DNA from: CAZSMK01 sp964608095
GTDB lineage: Bacteria > Sumerlaeota > Sumerlaeia > MWCT01 > JAGHBZ01
Length of the DNA: 64,000 nucleotides
Reading direction: 5' to 3'
NCBI GenBank assembly: GCA_964608095.1
Contig: CAZSMK010000102.1
Span: forward strand, 13,056 to 77,055
The notes below the pieces were generated by a model, which searched no databases, was not told where the DNA came from, and was given only the letters and a program-made list of their open reading frames with translations. Both the position numbers and the translations under genes were made by a program. This document shows, piece by piece, positions 9,190-17,710 of this stretch (the stretch's first letter is position 1; the number at the start of each line of letters is the position of its first letter).

Positions 9190-9256
9190 CAGTAAACATT
9201 CCCGCTATCTTTGATATTGCATCGAGTATATCCCCTCACTATGATTGGATAATTAC

Positions 9257-10084
9257 ATGGCGATACGAATGGAAATAGACGTAATAAATAACCTGCCTTT
9301 ATTGGGGCAGATGGTACGTCGTGATATCCGCGGAAGATATATAGGCTCGATGATGGGTATTTTCTGGTCTGTTCTGAATCCGCTGATTATGATTACGATT
9401 TATGTCCTGGTGTTTTCCAGCCTCATGCAGGCGAAGTGGAAGTTCGGCTCCGTTGAGACCGGCTATGCCGTCTATCTTTGCACCGCGCTCCTTCCCTGGC
9501 TCTGGCTGCAGGAGGCTCTGATCGCTTCATGCAATTCCGTGGTCTTCAATGGGTCGCTTCTGAAACGGACGGCATTTCCCAAGGCCATTTTGCCACTGGA
9601 AGCAGTCTTAGCCAGCGGCGTTCATTTCCTTATCGCAATGACACTGTTCTCAATCGTTATGATTTGGCTCGATGCATTTCCCGGATTCTGGCTCGTTGGC
9701 TTGATTCCACTCTTCTTTCTCCAGATTTTTTTGTTACTCGGTCCCGCGTATTTATTGGCAACCCTCAATGTGTTTATCCGCGATACGCAACAGATTGTCG
9801 GGGCATTGTTGACCTTTCTCTTCTGGGCGACACCCATTGTGTATCCGGCTGATGTTATATTTAAGAATACTGAAAGCACAAATTTTAAACATATAATTCT
9901 AAAGTATTGGTTTACTATAAATCCGGTCGTTCATCTTTCAGACATGTATCGCTCGATCCTTATTGCCCGTAAGGTTCCGTCGCCCGTAAGTATCCTTTAT
10001 CTCTTACTGCTCGCCGCTTTATTATATATCGCCGGTAAATGGCTTTTTACACGGAGTCAACAACATTTTATCGATGAGTTGTAA
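9257..10084 (+). CDS. wzm: ABC-2 type glycan exporter permease (Wzm/TagG-like)
   Basis: 275 residues from ATG 9257 (ATG 9269 and TTG 9245 are also in frame; none has a strong ribosome site). Six predicted membrane helices with the ABC-2 signature: RDIRGRYIGSMMGIFWSVLNP at the N-terminus, which is typical of O-antigen and teichoic-acid exporters, NVFIRDTQQIVGALLTFLFW near residue 170, then YPADVIF and NPVVHLSDMYRSIL. It would form the inner-membrane channel for a lipid-linked polysaccharide, driven by the next gene, whose ATG overlaps this stop by one base. Confidence 0.93.
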   Translation: MAIRMEIDVINNLPLLGQMVRRDIRGRYIGSMMGIFWSVLNPLIMITIYVLVFSSLMQAKWKFGSVETGYAVYLCTALLPWLWLQEALIASCNSVVFNGSLLKRTAFPKAILPLEAVLASGVHFLIAMTLFSIVMIWLDAFPGFWLVGLIPLFFLQIFLLLGPAYLLATLNVFIRDTQQIVGALLTFLFWATPIVYPADVIFKNTESTNFKHIILKYWFTINPVVHLSDMYRSILIARKVPSPVSILYLLLLAALLYIAGKWLFTRSQQHFIDEL

Positions 10085-11799
10085 TGAACCAACAGCCTTA
10101 CACAGACGCATCTGTTTACGCGGAAAACTTGACCAAGCGCTATTCTCTTTATACTAAGCCCCTGGACAGGTTGAAGGAGGTACTGGCTCGAAAAAAAGGG
10201 GGATATCACCGCGAATTCACTGCGCTGGACAAGATCAACTTCATGGTCAGACGCGGCGAAACATTGGGCATCATTGGTCCTAACGGCGCCGGTAAAAGCA
10301 CCTTGCTCAAGATAATAGCCGGCATTATCGATCCGACTGAAGGAAGATACGAGACCCACGGCAGGATATCTGCCATTATAGAGCTGGGTGCGGGATTTCA
10401 TCCTGAGTTCACCGGTCGAGAGAATGTGGTCATGAATGCAACCCTGCTCGGATTTCGCGCCTCTGACCTTGGCAACCTTATGAACCGCGTGGAACGCTTT
10501 TCGGAACTCGGCAAGTATATCGATATGCCCCTGAAAACCTATTCCACCGGTATGTTCATGCGCCTCGCCTTTTCCATCGCCATTAACGTCTCGCCTGATA
10601 TACTTCTTATAGACGAGGCGCTTGCCGTCGGCGACGCCGTCTTTGCTCACCGGTGTATGGCGCGAATCCGCGAACTTCAGCAACAAAAGGTCACCATTCT
10701 GTTCGTCTCTCACGATGTGAATGCCGTGATGCAGATTTGCGACCATGCGCTTTATATAGACAAGGGTGTGATCGTGGCACAGGGTGACCCTAAACATGTG
10801 GTAGAACGCTATCATGTGAGTGTTGCCGAACGGCTCAGCAGCGACACCGCCCCCGGAACTCATCCCGTCGAGTTTTTTCAAGTTGGCGCACCTGAAATCT
10901 CTCGCGACATCTCTGAACGCCGTTTCGGTACCCTTGAAGCACGTATCGTTGATATCCGGATTCTGGATAGCGCCGGAAAGGAACAGGATAAGTTTGTCGC
11001 CGGCGTAGACGTTACATGCGCCATGAAGGTGCAGTTCGCTACACATATAAAAAATCCTGTGTTCGGTATTATGGTGAAGAATCGCTTTGGAGTCGAGGTA
11101 TTCGGGACTAATACCTATCTGCGTGGCGAAAAAACCGGTGAGTATAATGCAGGCAATGTCGCGTCTGTGCAGTATAAATCGCGTTTGAACCTCTGTCCCG
11201 GCGTTTACAGTCTCTCTTTCGCTGTTCATACTATCGGTGGGCATTTTTATGATTATCGTGTGGATGCACGCCTCATCGAGATTATACAACCAGCAACGGC
11301 GATCGGCATCGCCAACCTCCCCCTTTCACTCTCATGGAAGAAAGAGGCGGAAACGTCTCCTGTGTTCAATGACGATTTTTTCCAGAAAGTGTACGGAAAT
11401 GCACCGTCACAACTCATTATGGATCAAACAGCGTCCGAATATTTAGTAGGGGAGTGGTACTTACCTGAGCAGAGTCCGGATGGCTGGTACCGCTGGATGG
11501 GTGAAGAGGCATCGGTGTATCTTTCAGTCGCTTCCGACGCACAGCAATTATTTTGCGAGTTTCGCACTTTTCATCCTGTTGCCTCCGCTGACGGGTTACG
11601 CATTACCATAAAAATTAATGGAAAAGTGTTTGATGAGATCCGCATAAGGGATAATAATTGGAATACTTTTGAAATATCATTGCCTCGAGAGATAACAGGC
11701 GGGATTGTCCAGATTACGTTTTGTCCCAGCGGTACATTTACTCCCGAAGATGACGATAGACGGCTTAGTGTTCAATGTCGCCAGTGCGGTATCCGATGA
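10084..11799 (+). CDS. wzt: ABC glycan exporter ATPase (Wzt-like) with two C-terminal domains
   Basis: 571 residues, longer than typical Wzt (about 250-430). The ATPase domain has Walker A GPNGAGKST (65-73), signature YSTGM (153-157), Walker B ILLIDE (173-178) and the SHD switch near 210. Residues about 255-395 match a Wzt C-terminal beta-sandwich (FGTLEARIVDIRILDSAGK, then FGVEVFGTNTYLRGE), which in Wzt proteins binds the glycan end. Residues about 435-571 (VGEWYLPEQSPDGWYRWMGE...) form a further beta-rich, carbohydrate-binding-like domain of the kind found near glycosyltransferases. The gene is coupled to the permease gene (TAATG). Confidence 0.93.
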   Translation: MNQQPYTDASVYAENLTKRYSLYTKPLDRLKEVLARKKGGYHREFTALDKINFMVRRGETLGIIGPNGAGKSTLLKIIAGIIDPTEGRYETHGRISAIIELGAGFHPEFTGRENVVMNATLLGFRASDLGNLMNRVERFSELGKYIDMPLKTYSTGMFMRLAFSIAINVSPDILLIDEALAVGDAVFAHRCMARIRELQQQKVTILFVSHDVNAVMQICDHALYIDKGVIVAQGDPKHVVERYHVSVAERLSSDTAPGTHPVEFFQVGAPEISRDISERRFGTLEARIVDIRILDSAGKEQDKFVAGVDVTCAMKVQFATHIKNPVFGIMVKNRFGVEVFGTNTYLRGEKTGEYNAGNVASVQYKSRLNLCPGVYSLSFAVHTIGGHFYDYRVDARLIEIIQPATAIGIANLPLSLSWKKEAETSPVFNDDFFQKVYGNAPSQLIMDQTASEYLVGEWYLPEQSPDGWYRWMGEEASVYLSVASDAQQLFCEFRTFHPVASADGLRITIKINGKVFDEIRIRDNNWNTFEISLPREITGGIVQITFCPSGTFTPEDDDRRLSVQCRQCGIR

Positions 11800-11825
11800 G
11801 GCGAATAATGTGAGGAGACGTGCTT

Positions 11826-12701
11826 ATGCCGCCCATTTTACAAGTTATGCGACCTAAACAGTGGATTAAAAATCTCCTTCTCTTTGCAGGAATTGTCTTC
11901 TCGGAGAATCTTATAAATCTGGAGATGTTGTTGAGAGCAAGTGTGGGTTTTGTCCTTTTCTGTCTTCTCTCCGGTTCCGTCTATATTATTAACGACATCC
12001 GTGATCTCGAGTTTGACCAACAACATCCACTCAAACAAAAACGTCCGCTTGCATCCGGCGAACTGTCCATTGGTATCGCTACGATTATGGCTCTTATCTT
12101 GAGTGTTATAGGGATTGCGGGCTCTTTTTCGCTCGGGTTGAATTTCGGCTTGCTCGCTCTCGGTTATTTTCTCATGCAAAATATCTATTCACTCGTGCTC
12201 AAGCATGTCGTCATCGTCGACATCCTCATAGTTGCAATCGGGTTTGTGTTGCGCGCATTGGCTGGCATTGAGGCAATACGCATTCCCGGCGCTACGGTTC
12301 CTGTCACCCCATGGTTTATTTCGGTAACCTTTTTCCTCGCTCTCTTTATAGTCATTGTCAAACGGCGGCACGAACTTATTCTCCTCGAGGGGAATGCATC
12401 AGGACACAGAAAAGTACTCGAGGAATATTCCGCCCAGTTTATCGACCAGATGATTGCGGTCGTAACATCGGCAACCGTTATCTCTTACGCACTCTGGACC
12501 GCGATAGGATACACCCGTCACCAGACCATGATTTTTACCCTTCCCTTTGTTCTCTATGGAATTTTCCGTTATCTCTATATCGCGTACAAAAGAGAAGAAG
12601 GCGGCGCGCCGGAAAATGTGCTCCTCACTGATAAACCTCTCCTGATCGATATCTTTATCTGGGGAATTATAGTTGTCGGGCTTCTCTACCTCGGTAGATA
12701 A
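11826..12701 (+). CDS. UbiA-family prenyltransferase, decaprenyl-phosphate phosphoribosyltransferase-like
   Basis: 291 residues from ATG 11826, which has GAGGAGA (11812-11818) at 8 bases; a GTG at 11820 is too close to it. About eight or nine membrane helices. The first Asp-rich motif reads NDIRDLEFDQQHPLKQKRP, the form seen in decaprenyl-phosphate phosphoribosyltransferases (UbiA relatives that join PRPP to polyprenyl phosphate, the first step to decaprenyl-phospho-arabinose). The N-terminal MRPKQWIKNLLLFAG is also typical. Its place after a glycan ABC exporter suggests a polyprenyl-phosphate-linked sugar donor. The exact sugar is unproven. Confidence 0.85.
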   Translation: MPPILQVMRPKQWIKNLLLFAGIVFSENLINLEMLLRASVGFVLFCLLSGSVYIINDIRDLEFDQQHPLKQKRPLASGELSIGIATIMALILSVIGIAGSFSLGLNFGLLALGYFLMQNIYSLVLKHVVIVDILIVAIGFVLRALAGIEAIRIPGATVPVTPWFISVTFFLALFIVIVKRRHELILLEGNASGHRKVLEEYSAQFIDQMIAVVTSATVISYALWTAIGYTRHQTMIFTLPFVLYGIFRYLYIAYKREEGGAPENVLLTDKPLLIDIFIWGIIVVGLLYLGR

Positions 12702-12762
12702 GATTTTTGTATCTTTCCTCGAGCGTGGCGGCTTGAATCCGCGTCAGACATCAAAATCGTGC

Positions 12763-12813
12763 TCGTTCTCGTACACGTACACGTTCTTGTACACGTACAC
12801 GTAATCGTACTCA
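12763..12813. repeat. Tandem GTACAC hexamer array
   Basis: Two runs of GTACACGTACACGT separated by TCTT, flanked by degenerate units (CGTTCTC, CGTAATCGTACTC). In one frame it encodes alternating Val-Tyr, which is a low-complexity artefact. Confidence 0.7.
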
Positions 12814-13027
12814 TATAAAGTTGTTACCGAAAACCACTCATCTTCAATCATCGCTATCGTTTTCGCTTCGCACGCCTGAGCGTGCGCGCTATCAAAGAGC
12901 GCCAGTGGCAGGTCGCAGATTCGCTCTGGCGGATGTGTATCTTCGGTTTTGTCGTAGTTGCGCCCTGGTGGATCGAAGATCTCGTATCCTTTGGAGACGG
13001 CGTAACCGCTGGTTATGAACACTCCAC

Positions 13028-13065
13028 ACAGGAATGCCGATAGACTTTCCATTATAACCAGAAGA
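13028..13065 (+). repeat. Interspersed repeat, copy 1 (core TGCCGATAGACTT)
   Basis: The core AGGAATGCCGATAGACTTTC is followed by ATAACCAGAAGA. The same arrangement occurs at 15453-15492 and, more diverged, at 53149-53188. Copies 1 and 2 are both followed at similar distance by TGTGGAGTGC. Confidence 0.7.
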
Positions 13066-13479
13066 ACATATGTCTGCAAATGTGGAGTGCTTGTACCCTG
13101 TGGGTACGCGCCCTCAGGGATAGATTTGTGTAGTAGGGTCGTTCGGCCCGAATGAGTATTATTTAGAGCGACTTCGATACTGTAGGATAAGCGTCCTTGC
13201 TTGTCTTCCTTATATCGTAACAATTTTGGGTAATACTAACGTTCTATGGCTGACAACCGAGACGGTCGTCCTACGTATTCATGTAGGATAAGTGACTTGG
13301 CTTGTCAATCAAATCGTCCTTGTACTCGTGCTCTTATGCATGCGCGCACGTTCAGGCGTACTAAGCGATACCGAGTACAGCCAAGGAATGAAGATGAGTC
13401 TTGGGGGATTAGAAATCTTACGTTAGCGGGCATGAGGGGCTGCCCGATAGCCTCGCGACAACCTCAATCTTTCGAAATG

Positions 13480-15000
13480 TCACCTGATAAAGAGACATTC
13501 TGTGGCAAAGACCGGATCGCTGGTCAGGTTTATGCCGAGCGTTTTTAGGCCCGCTTCGTCGCCCGGAGTAGGGATGTGGGTGGTGTGCATCTCGCATCCC
13601 CTCAGGTATTTGAGGTGCTCCATCGCGATTTGAGCCGCATTGTTCCAGGGTGTTGAGGTACTCAGTGCAATCAACGCCTCTTCAAGGTCCAAGCTCAGGC
13701 TCTTCCCCTGCAGAACACTCCGTTTCATGTTCGAGATCGAATGTACAATGTTGGGGGCTATCAAGTGTATTTTGTCAGGGATTTCAGCCAGGTGTTTTAT
13801 GGCGTTAAGCACAGCGCTTGCCGATGCATGAAGCAACGACGAGTTTTTTCCCGTAATCAGGGTGCCGTCTTTGAGTTGGATCGCTGCACCGCAAAATACT
13901 CCCTCGTTTCCCTTGTTCTTTCGTCGACCCTCTTCTGCCGCCTCCCGCGCCGGCAGCACTACCGGTCGGTCTTCAAACGATACCCCCAGCTCGTTCATCA
14001 GCAGCTGCACTCGCTGAATTGTTTCCTGCTCCACCAAGCCAAGCATATACTCGCATTCATAGCGAAGTGCGCGGCGGATAACTTCCTGTTTTGCCGCCTC
14101 ACGCGCAACCTCATCGTTCGTGATGCAGAAGCCCGCACGGTTCACTCCCATTTCCGTTGGCGATTGGTAAGGCGATTCGGTTCCCGTAATCTTTTTGAGG
14201 ATACGCCGGAGCAAAGGAAACGCCTCTACGTCACGGTTATAATTTACGGCTGTTTTCCCATACGCTTCGAGGTGAAAAGGATCGATGAGGTTTACATCCT
14301 TGAGGTCTGCAGTGGCGGCTTCGTACGCAACGTTTACCGGATGTTTGAGTGGCAAGTTCCAGATGGGAAATGTCTCGAATTTTGCGTACCCCGCTTCTAC
14401 TCCTCGTTTGTGTTCATGGTAGAGCTGTGAAAGACATGTCGCCAGTTTCCCGCTGCCGGGTCCGGGTCCGGTCACCACGACCAGTGGACGGCGCGTTTCT
14501 ATGTAAGTATTTGCTCCGTACCCCTCGTCGCTCACTATTCGGTCAACATCGTTCGGATATCCGCGTGTTATACGGTGAGTATGGACTTGCAAGCCCCGTC
14601 TCTCGAGCTTGTTCTTGAAATGAATTGCGGACAATTGTTCATCGAAACGTGTGATAACGACCGCTGTTAGATTCAACCCCCAGTCCTGCCGGAGTTCATC
14701 GATGAGTTTAAGCGCATCAACATCGTAGGTGATGCCGAAATCCGCGCGAATCTTTCGTCGCTCGATATCTCCCGCATGTATGCAAAGAATTATATCGGTC
14801 TTGTCTTTTAGCTCCTGGAGGAGATTGATTTTTACGTTGGGATCAAAACCCGGAAGCACCCGTGCGGCATGGTAATCGAACACAATCTTGCCGCCGAATT
14901 CAAGATACAGCTTGTTATTGAAACGCTCGACACGCTTCAGTATTTCCGCGGTTTGTTCCTTGAGATACTTCTCGACATCAAAAGCGACCTTGTTGTTCAT
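13480..15000 (-). CDS. DUF1846 family protein
   Basis: 506 residues, the full length of this conserved but uncharacterised family. Recognisable stretches include EFGGKIVFDYHAARVLPGF, IILCIHAGDIERRKIRADFG and a glycine-rich loop VVVTGPGPGSGKLATCLSQ (about 175-193) that resembles a P-loop, although family members are not proven NTPases. The C-terminal half carries FCGAAIQLKDGTLITGKNS. Cytoplasmic, with no signal or membrane segment. ATG 15000 has an AAGGTAGG box. It is isolated between two repeat-rich spacers with no operon partner. Function unknown; the identification rests on recall of the family pattern. Confidence 0.88.
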   Translation of the reverse strand: MNNKVAFDVEKYLKEQTAEILKRVERFNNKLYLEFGGKIVFDYHAARVLPGFDPNVKINLLQELKDKTDIILCIHAGDIERRKIRADFGITYDVDALKLIDELRQDWGLNLTAVVITRFDEQLSAIHFKNKLERRGLQVHTHRITRGYPNDVDRIVSDEGYGANTYIETRRPLVVVTGPGPGSGKLATCLSQLYHEHKRGVEAGYAKFETFPIWNLPLKHPVNVAYEAATADLKDVNLIDPFHLEAYGKTAVNYNRDVEAFPLLRRILKKITGTESPYQSPTEMGVNRAGFCITNDEVAREAAKQEVIRRALRYECEYMLGLVEQETIQRVQLLMNELGVSFEDRPVVLPAREAAEEGRRKNKGNEGVFCGAAIQLKDGTLITGKNSSLLHASASAVLNAIKHLAEIPDKIHLIAPNIVHSISNMKRSVLQGKSLSLDLEEALIALSTSTPWNNAAQIAMEHLKYLRGCEMHTTHIPTPGDEAGLKTLGINLTSDPVFATECLFIR

Positions 15001-15157
15001 GACCTACCTTCTTTTTTCAATTCAGGTGACCGTCCTGCCGGGATTTGGTTTATGTTTTCATTTATGTGTAAAAAAGCAGAATCATTATATTCAATAACAC
15101 TATCTATTTAACCACCCATATTGCGAGATACAATAAAAAAGCGAGAGAAAATAATTT

Positions 15158-15627
15158 GGGGTCAGAGAGGCTGTCCGACATGTTACTTTGGACTGTGCAG
15201 ACGCGTCTGCGCTTTGTATAGGCGTGAGACAGTATTCGCACGCGTGAGGGTGCGAGCACTCGCACTCGCGTTCGTACACATCCTTGGCGTTGTACGCGCA
15301 CTCGGTTGTTTTTTCGGAGTAGGGTCGTTCGTCACGAACAATCCCCGGCAACGGTTCATAATAAATTTTATTCTATGGTATCAAATACGGGTCGTAGATG
15401 CGCCTGTGGCGGAGCGCAGAACGCGCGTAACCTTTGGTTGCGATCACTCCCTACAGGTATGCCGATAGACTTTCCGTATAGAACCAGAAGATCAACGGAC
15501 AGCCTTTGTGGAGTGCGCGTGAAATACTTTCACGAACACTCCGGGATTGCGCACAATCCATGATTGCGTTGTTCCTGCTCAAGGAAAGAAGTACAAATTT
15601 GATTATCGGACAGCCCCTCTCTGATCC
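15158..15627. mobile_element. MITE-like element with terminal inverted repeats
   Basis: A 470-base non-coding segment bounded by inverted repeats: left end GGTCAGAGAGGCTGTCCGA (15160-15178), right end TCGGACAGCCCCTCTCTGAT (15606-15625), the same sequence reversed with two extra bases. Ends with a CTGTCC core are common in IS elements, and no transposase is inside, so this looks like a non-autonomous miniature element. It contains interspersed repeat copy 2, the palindrome GTTCGTCACGAAC and GC-rich degenerate repeats. Its right end lies 4 bases from the stop codon of the TPR lipoprotein gene. No target duplication can be fixed by eye. Confidence 0.6.
15453..15492 (+). repeat. Interspersed repeat, copy 2 (core TGCCGATAGACTT)
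   Basis: AGGTATGCCGATAGACTTTC followed by GAACCAGAAGATCAAC, inside the MITE-like element. It matches copy 1 over almost its whole length, including the downstream TGTGGAGTGC. Confidence 0.7.
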
Positions 15628-15631
15628 TGAA

Positions 15632-16594
15632 TTACTGCCCGAGGCTTTGATATTTGTCTCCCGCGCGTTTTTTTAGTTCCAGATCTTCCGAGATGCGTTG
15701 TGCTGCGTTCTTGTAGGCTTCTCGTGCTTCCTCGATATTTCCCGCTTTCTCGAGGCAGGAGGCAAGCTTGTAGAGCGACTTTTCATTGTCAGGCTCGAGT
15801 GCGAGGACTTTACGGAAATTTTCAATCGCCGGCTGCCATTGTTCCATATCTTTCAGCACACTTGCATATTTGTAAACATAATCGACTTCTTTCGGTTCAA
15901 GGGAGACGGCTTTTTCATACGCGTTCAATGCGCCGTCGAGATCGTCCTTTTCGCGCAAGATTGCGCCCAGCCGATACCATGCCTTTGCATATTCGGGGTC
16001 GAGTTCCGTCGCCTTTGTAAAGGCATATTCAGCTTCCGGAGATTTATTTACATCGCGCAGCAAGTTTCCATAATCGTAGAAATCCTCAGCATCTTCGGGT
16101 TTGAGTTCGAGACCGCGCTTATAGAGATTCAAGGCTTTGGCGGGATTCTGCTTTCTCTCAATCCTTGCCAGATGTAGAAATGCGTCCGCAAGATTGTTGT
16201 CACTCCGTATAGCCGCCTCGTAGTGAGGGATTGCCTCTTTTGTATTTCCCTGTTTTTCAAGGATGTAGGCGATCCGATAATTGGATTTGGCATGCCCGGG
16301 CTCGGATTCAAGCGCTTTTTCAAAATAGTCCCATGCCATAGCGAGCGTTCCTTCTCTGAAATAATATTCACCCACGCCATATAAGGTATCCGGGTGTTCC
16401 GGCGCCACCTTCAACACTTCCTCGTAGTGATGAAGAGCCTCTTCATATTTCCCCTCGCGTTCGGCTTGTCTTCCTTTTTCATACTCACTGTTAACCACCT
16501 CTTCGGGCTTCGAGCAGGAGCAAATGAGACACGCAGTCATTACGAGCAATAAGCCCGTGAAGAGAATAGATGTTCTTTTAATGGTCAAGTGCAT
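15632..16594 (-). CDS. TPR lipoprotein, about seven repeats
   Basis: 320 residues. ATG 16594 is chosen because AGGAGG (minus strand, 16606-16601) lies six bases before it; the in-frame ATG at 16600 directly abuts the box. The N-terminus is a signal peptide with two possible lipid-attachment cysteines (Cys22 in VMTAC or Cys27 in LICSC). The remainder is a regular TPR array (segments such as YEEALHHYEEVLKVAPEHP, AIPHYEAAIRSDNNLADAF, LDGALNAYEKAVSLEPKE), forming a superhelical scaffold. Likely an envelope-anchored assembly factor; it precedes no obvious partner but lies just downstream of the glycan operon. Confidence 0.85.
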   Translation of the reverse strand: MHLTIKRTSILFTGLLLVMTACLICSCSKPEEVVNSEYEKGRQAEREGKYEEALHHYEEVLKVAPEHPDTLYGVGEYYFREGTLAMAWDYFEKALESEPGHAKSNYRIAYILEKQGNTKEAIPHYEAAIRSDNNLADAFLHLARIERKQNPAKALNLYKRGLELKPEDAEDFYDYGNLLRDVNKSPEAEYAFTKATELDPEYAKAWYRLGAILREKDDLDGALNAYEKAVSLEPKEVDYVYKYASVLKDMEQWQPAIENFRKVLALEPDNEKSLYKLASCLEKAGNIEEAREAYKNAAQRISEDLELKKRAGDKYQSLGQ

Positions 16595-16600
16595 TGTCAT

Positions 16601-16606
16601 CCTCCT
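16601..16606 (-). promoter_or_regulatory. Ribosome binding site deciding the TPR lipoprotein start
   Basis: A perfect AGGAGG on the minus strand lies immediately before ATG 16600 and six bases before ATG 16594. The spacing favours 16594. Confidence 0.7.
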
Positions 16607-16708
16607 ATTAACGTAGTGTTATAAGCATTCTATCCACAAATCACCCGCGACATCGAGTGCGAATAAGAAAAACTTACAGGGTCACACTCTAAAGGCATGA
16701 TTTTTCTT

Positions 16709-17710
16709 TTATCTTTTTATGAGTTTTTTTGCAGATGCAATTAAAAAATCGCCCGTAGCAGTTCGATTCTGACAATTTTGCAGAACGGCAAGACGTGCCA
16801 GGGCGACAGTCTCGTACCAGCGTTCAAGTACGGATGTAATCTCTCGGCTTAATTTAGAACGTTTACAGTACGCCTCTAATAAACGTTGCCGTACCCGCGT
16901 AAGCTTTTCAAGTCTACGTTGCCAGTGTTTCATCAAGTACATGTGAGCGATAAAATTACCAATATCGAGCATGGGGTCTCCCATTGCCATATCATCGAGA
17001 TCGATAAAACAGATCTGATCCTTCAAGGTTACAAGCACCTGTTGATCGTAAAAGTCACGATGAATCAATCCGATCGAAGAATGAACAGGAAGGTTCTTTT
17101 CCAGGACTTTCAACACAGAAACAATATCTTTTCTAAAAGTGGAAGAGACCATGTGCTGCTTGAGCAGATCAAGGACACAAATCAGTTCATCACGTGATGA
17201 ACGGAGAGAAAGGTCTCTGAGTCTCAAAGTATGAAAATGAGCGAGGATGCGCGAGAATTTTTCGATCCAGTCGCGGCTGAGCCCGCGCCTTAAACTGGCG
17301 CTGATAGGTTTTCCATCAACTTGTGGATAGACAAGCACATGGGCGTCCGGATCGTAAAACAGTGGATCTGGAATACATAAATCGGCTATCTGTTTTTCCT
17401 CCACCTGTTTAACAAGGCTCAATAGGCGTCGATGAATCTTCTCGCCACGCCTGTTATACCAGATTTTCATAATGAACGACGTCTCTTTTGTTGCTGAATG
17501 GCGTTGGGAACCGGGGATAGTAAGACGAATACTAAGGAGCCGTCGTGGTCGGTATTTGAGAACTTCAATCGCGCCCCGTTTGATATCAGATTTTTTCATC
17601 TTCGAGGTCGTGTGCCAGAGTTTAGACTCGAGCGCAGACTGAAGACGTGGCAGTAACACCTCATCGTCCGAAGGAATTATATGTTCAGGTATAAGATCGT
17701 AGCTACACAT
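16709..17710 (-). CDS. Aminoglycoside phosphotransferase-fold kinase A
   Basis: 333 residues of the APH/choline-kinase fold. The catalytic loop reads IGLIHRDFYDQQ, with the usual Asn replaced by Gln at its last position, followed by the metal-binding ICFIDLDDMAMGDPMLDIGNF. The N-lobe includes SFIMKIWYNRRGE, containing the likely ATP-binding Lys. These kinases phosphorylate small hydroxyl substrates such as sugars or choline. The start overlaps the GT4 gene stop by 8 bases. With the similar kinase at 18851 it flanks a glycosyltransferase in a glycan operon, so a sugar or glycan substrate is more likely than an antibiotic. This is inference. Confidence 0.82.
   Translation of the reverse strand: MCSYDLIPEHIIPSDDEVLLPRLQSALESKLWHTTSKMKKSDIKRGAIEVLKYRPRRLLSIRLTIPGSQRHSATKETSFIMKIWYNRRGEKIHRRLLSLVKQVEEKQIADLCIPDPLFYDPDAHVLVYPQVDGKPISASLRRGLSRDWIEKFSRILAHFHTLRLRDLSLRSSRDELICVLDLLKQHMVSSTFRKDIVSVLKVLEKNLPVHSSIGLIHRDFYDQQVLVTLKDQICFIDLDDMAMGDPMLDIGNFIAHMYLMKHWQRRLEKLTRVRQRLLEAYCKRSKLSREITSVLERWYETVALARLAVLQNCQNRTATGDFLIASAKKLIKR

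Larger units (their letters stand above)
12702..13479. repeat. Repeat-rich non-coding spacer
   Basis: About 780 bases without a credible gene. It holds a short tandem array of GTACAC-type hexamers (12763-12813), direct repeats starting TGTAGGATAAG (13181-13205 and 13282-13306), a small hairpin TCCTAC/GTAGGA (13269-13288), a copy of the interspersed repeat containing GCCGATAGACTT (13028-13065), and GTAGTAGGGTCGTTCG (from about 13131), which recurs in the spacer after DUF1846. Open frames crossing it consist of low-complexity peptide and are not convincing. Confidence 0.6.

Noticed and set aside
10057..11289. 410-codon ORF antisense to the Wzt-like gene
   Set aside because: Shadow of the ATPase gene; it has no recognised motif.
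12744..13223. 159-codon minus-strand ORF with Val-Tyr repeats
   Set aside because: Arises from the GTACAC array and interspersed repeat; no signal, ribosome site or family.
13246..13548. 100-codon plus-strand ORF in the repeat spacer
   Set aside because: Low-complexity translation of repeat sequence, overlapping the DUF1846 end.
15121..15468. ORFs within the MITE-like element
   Set aside because: Cys/Arg-rich translations of GC-rich repeat; no transposase motif.
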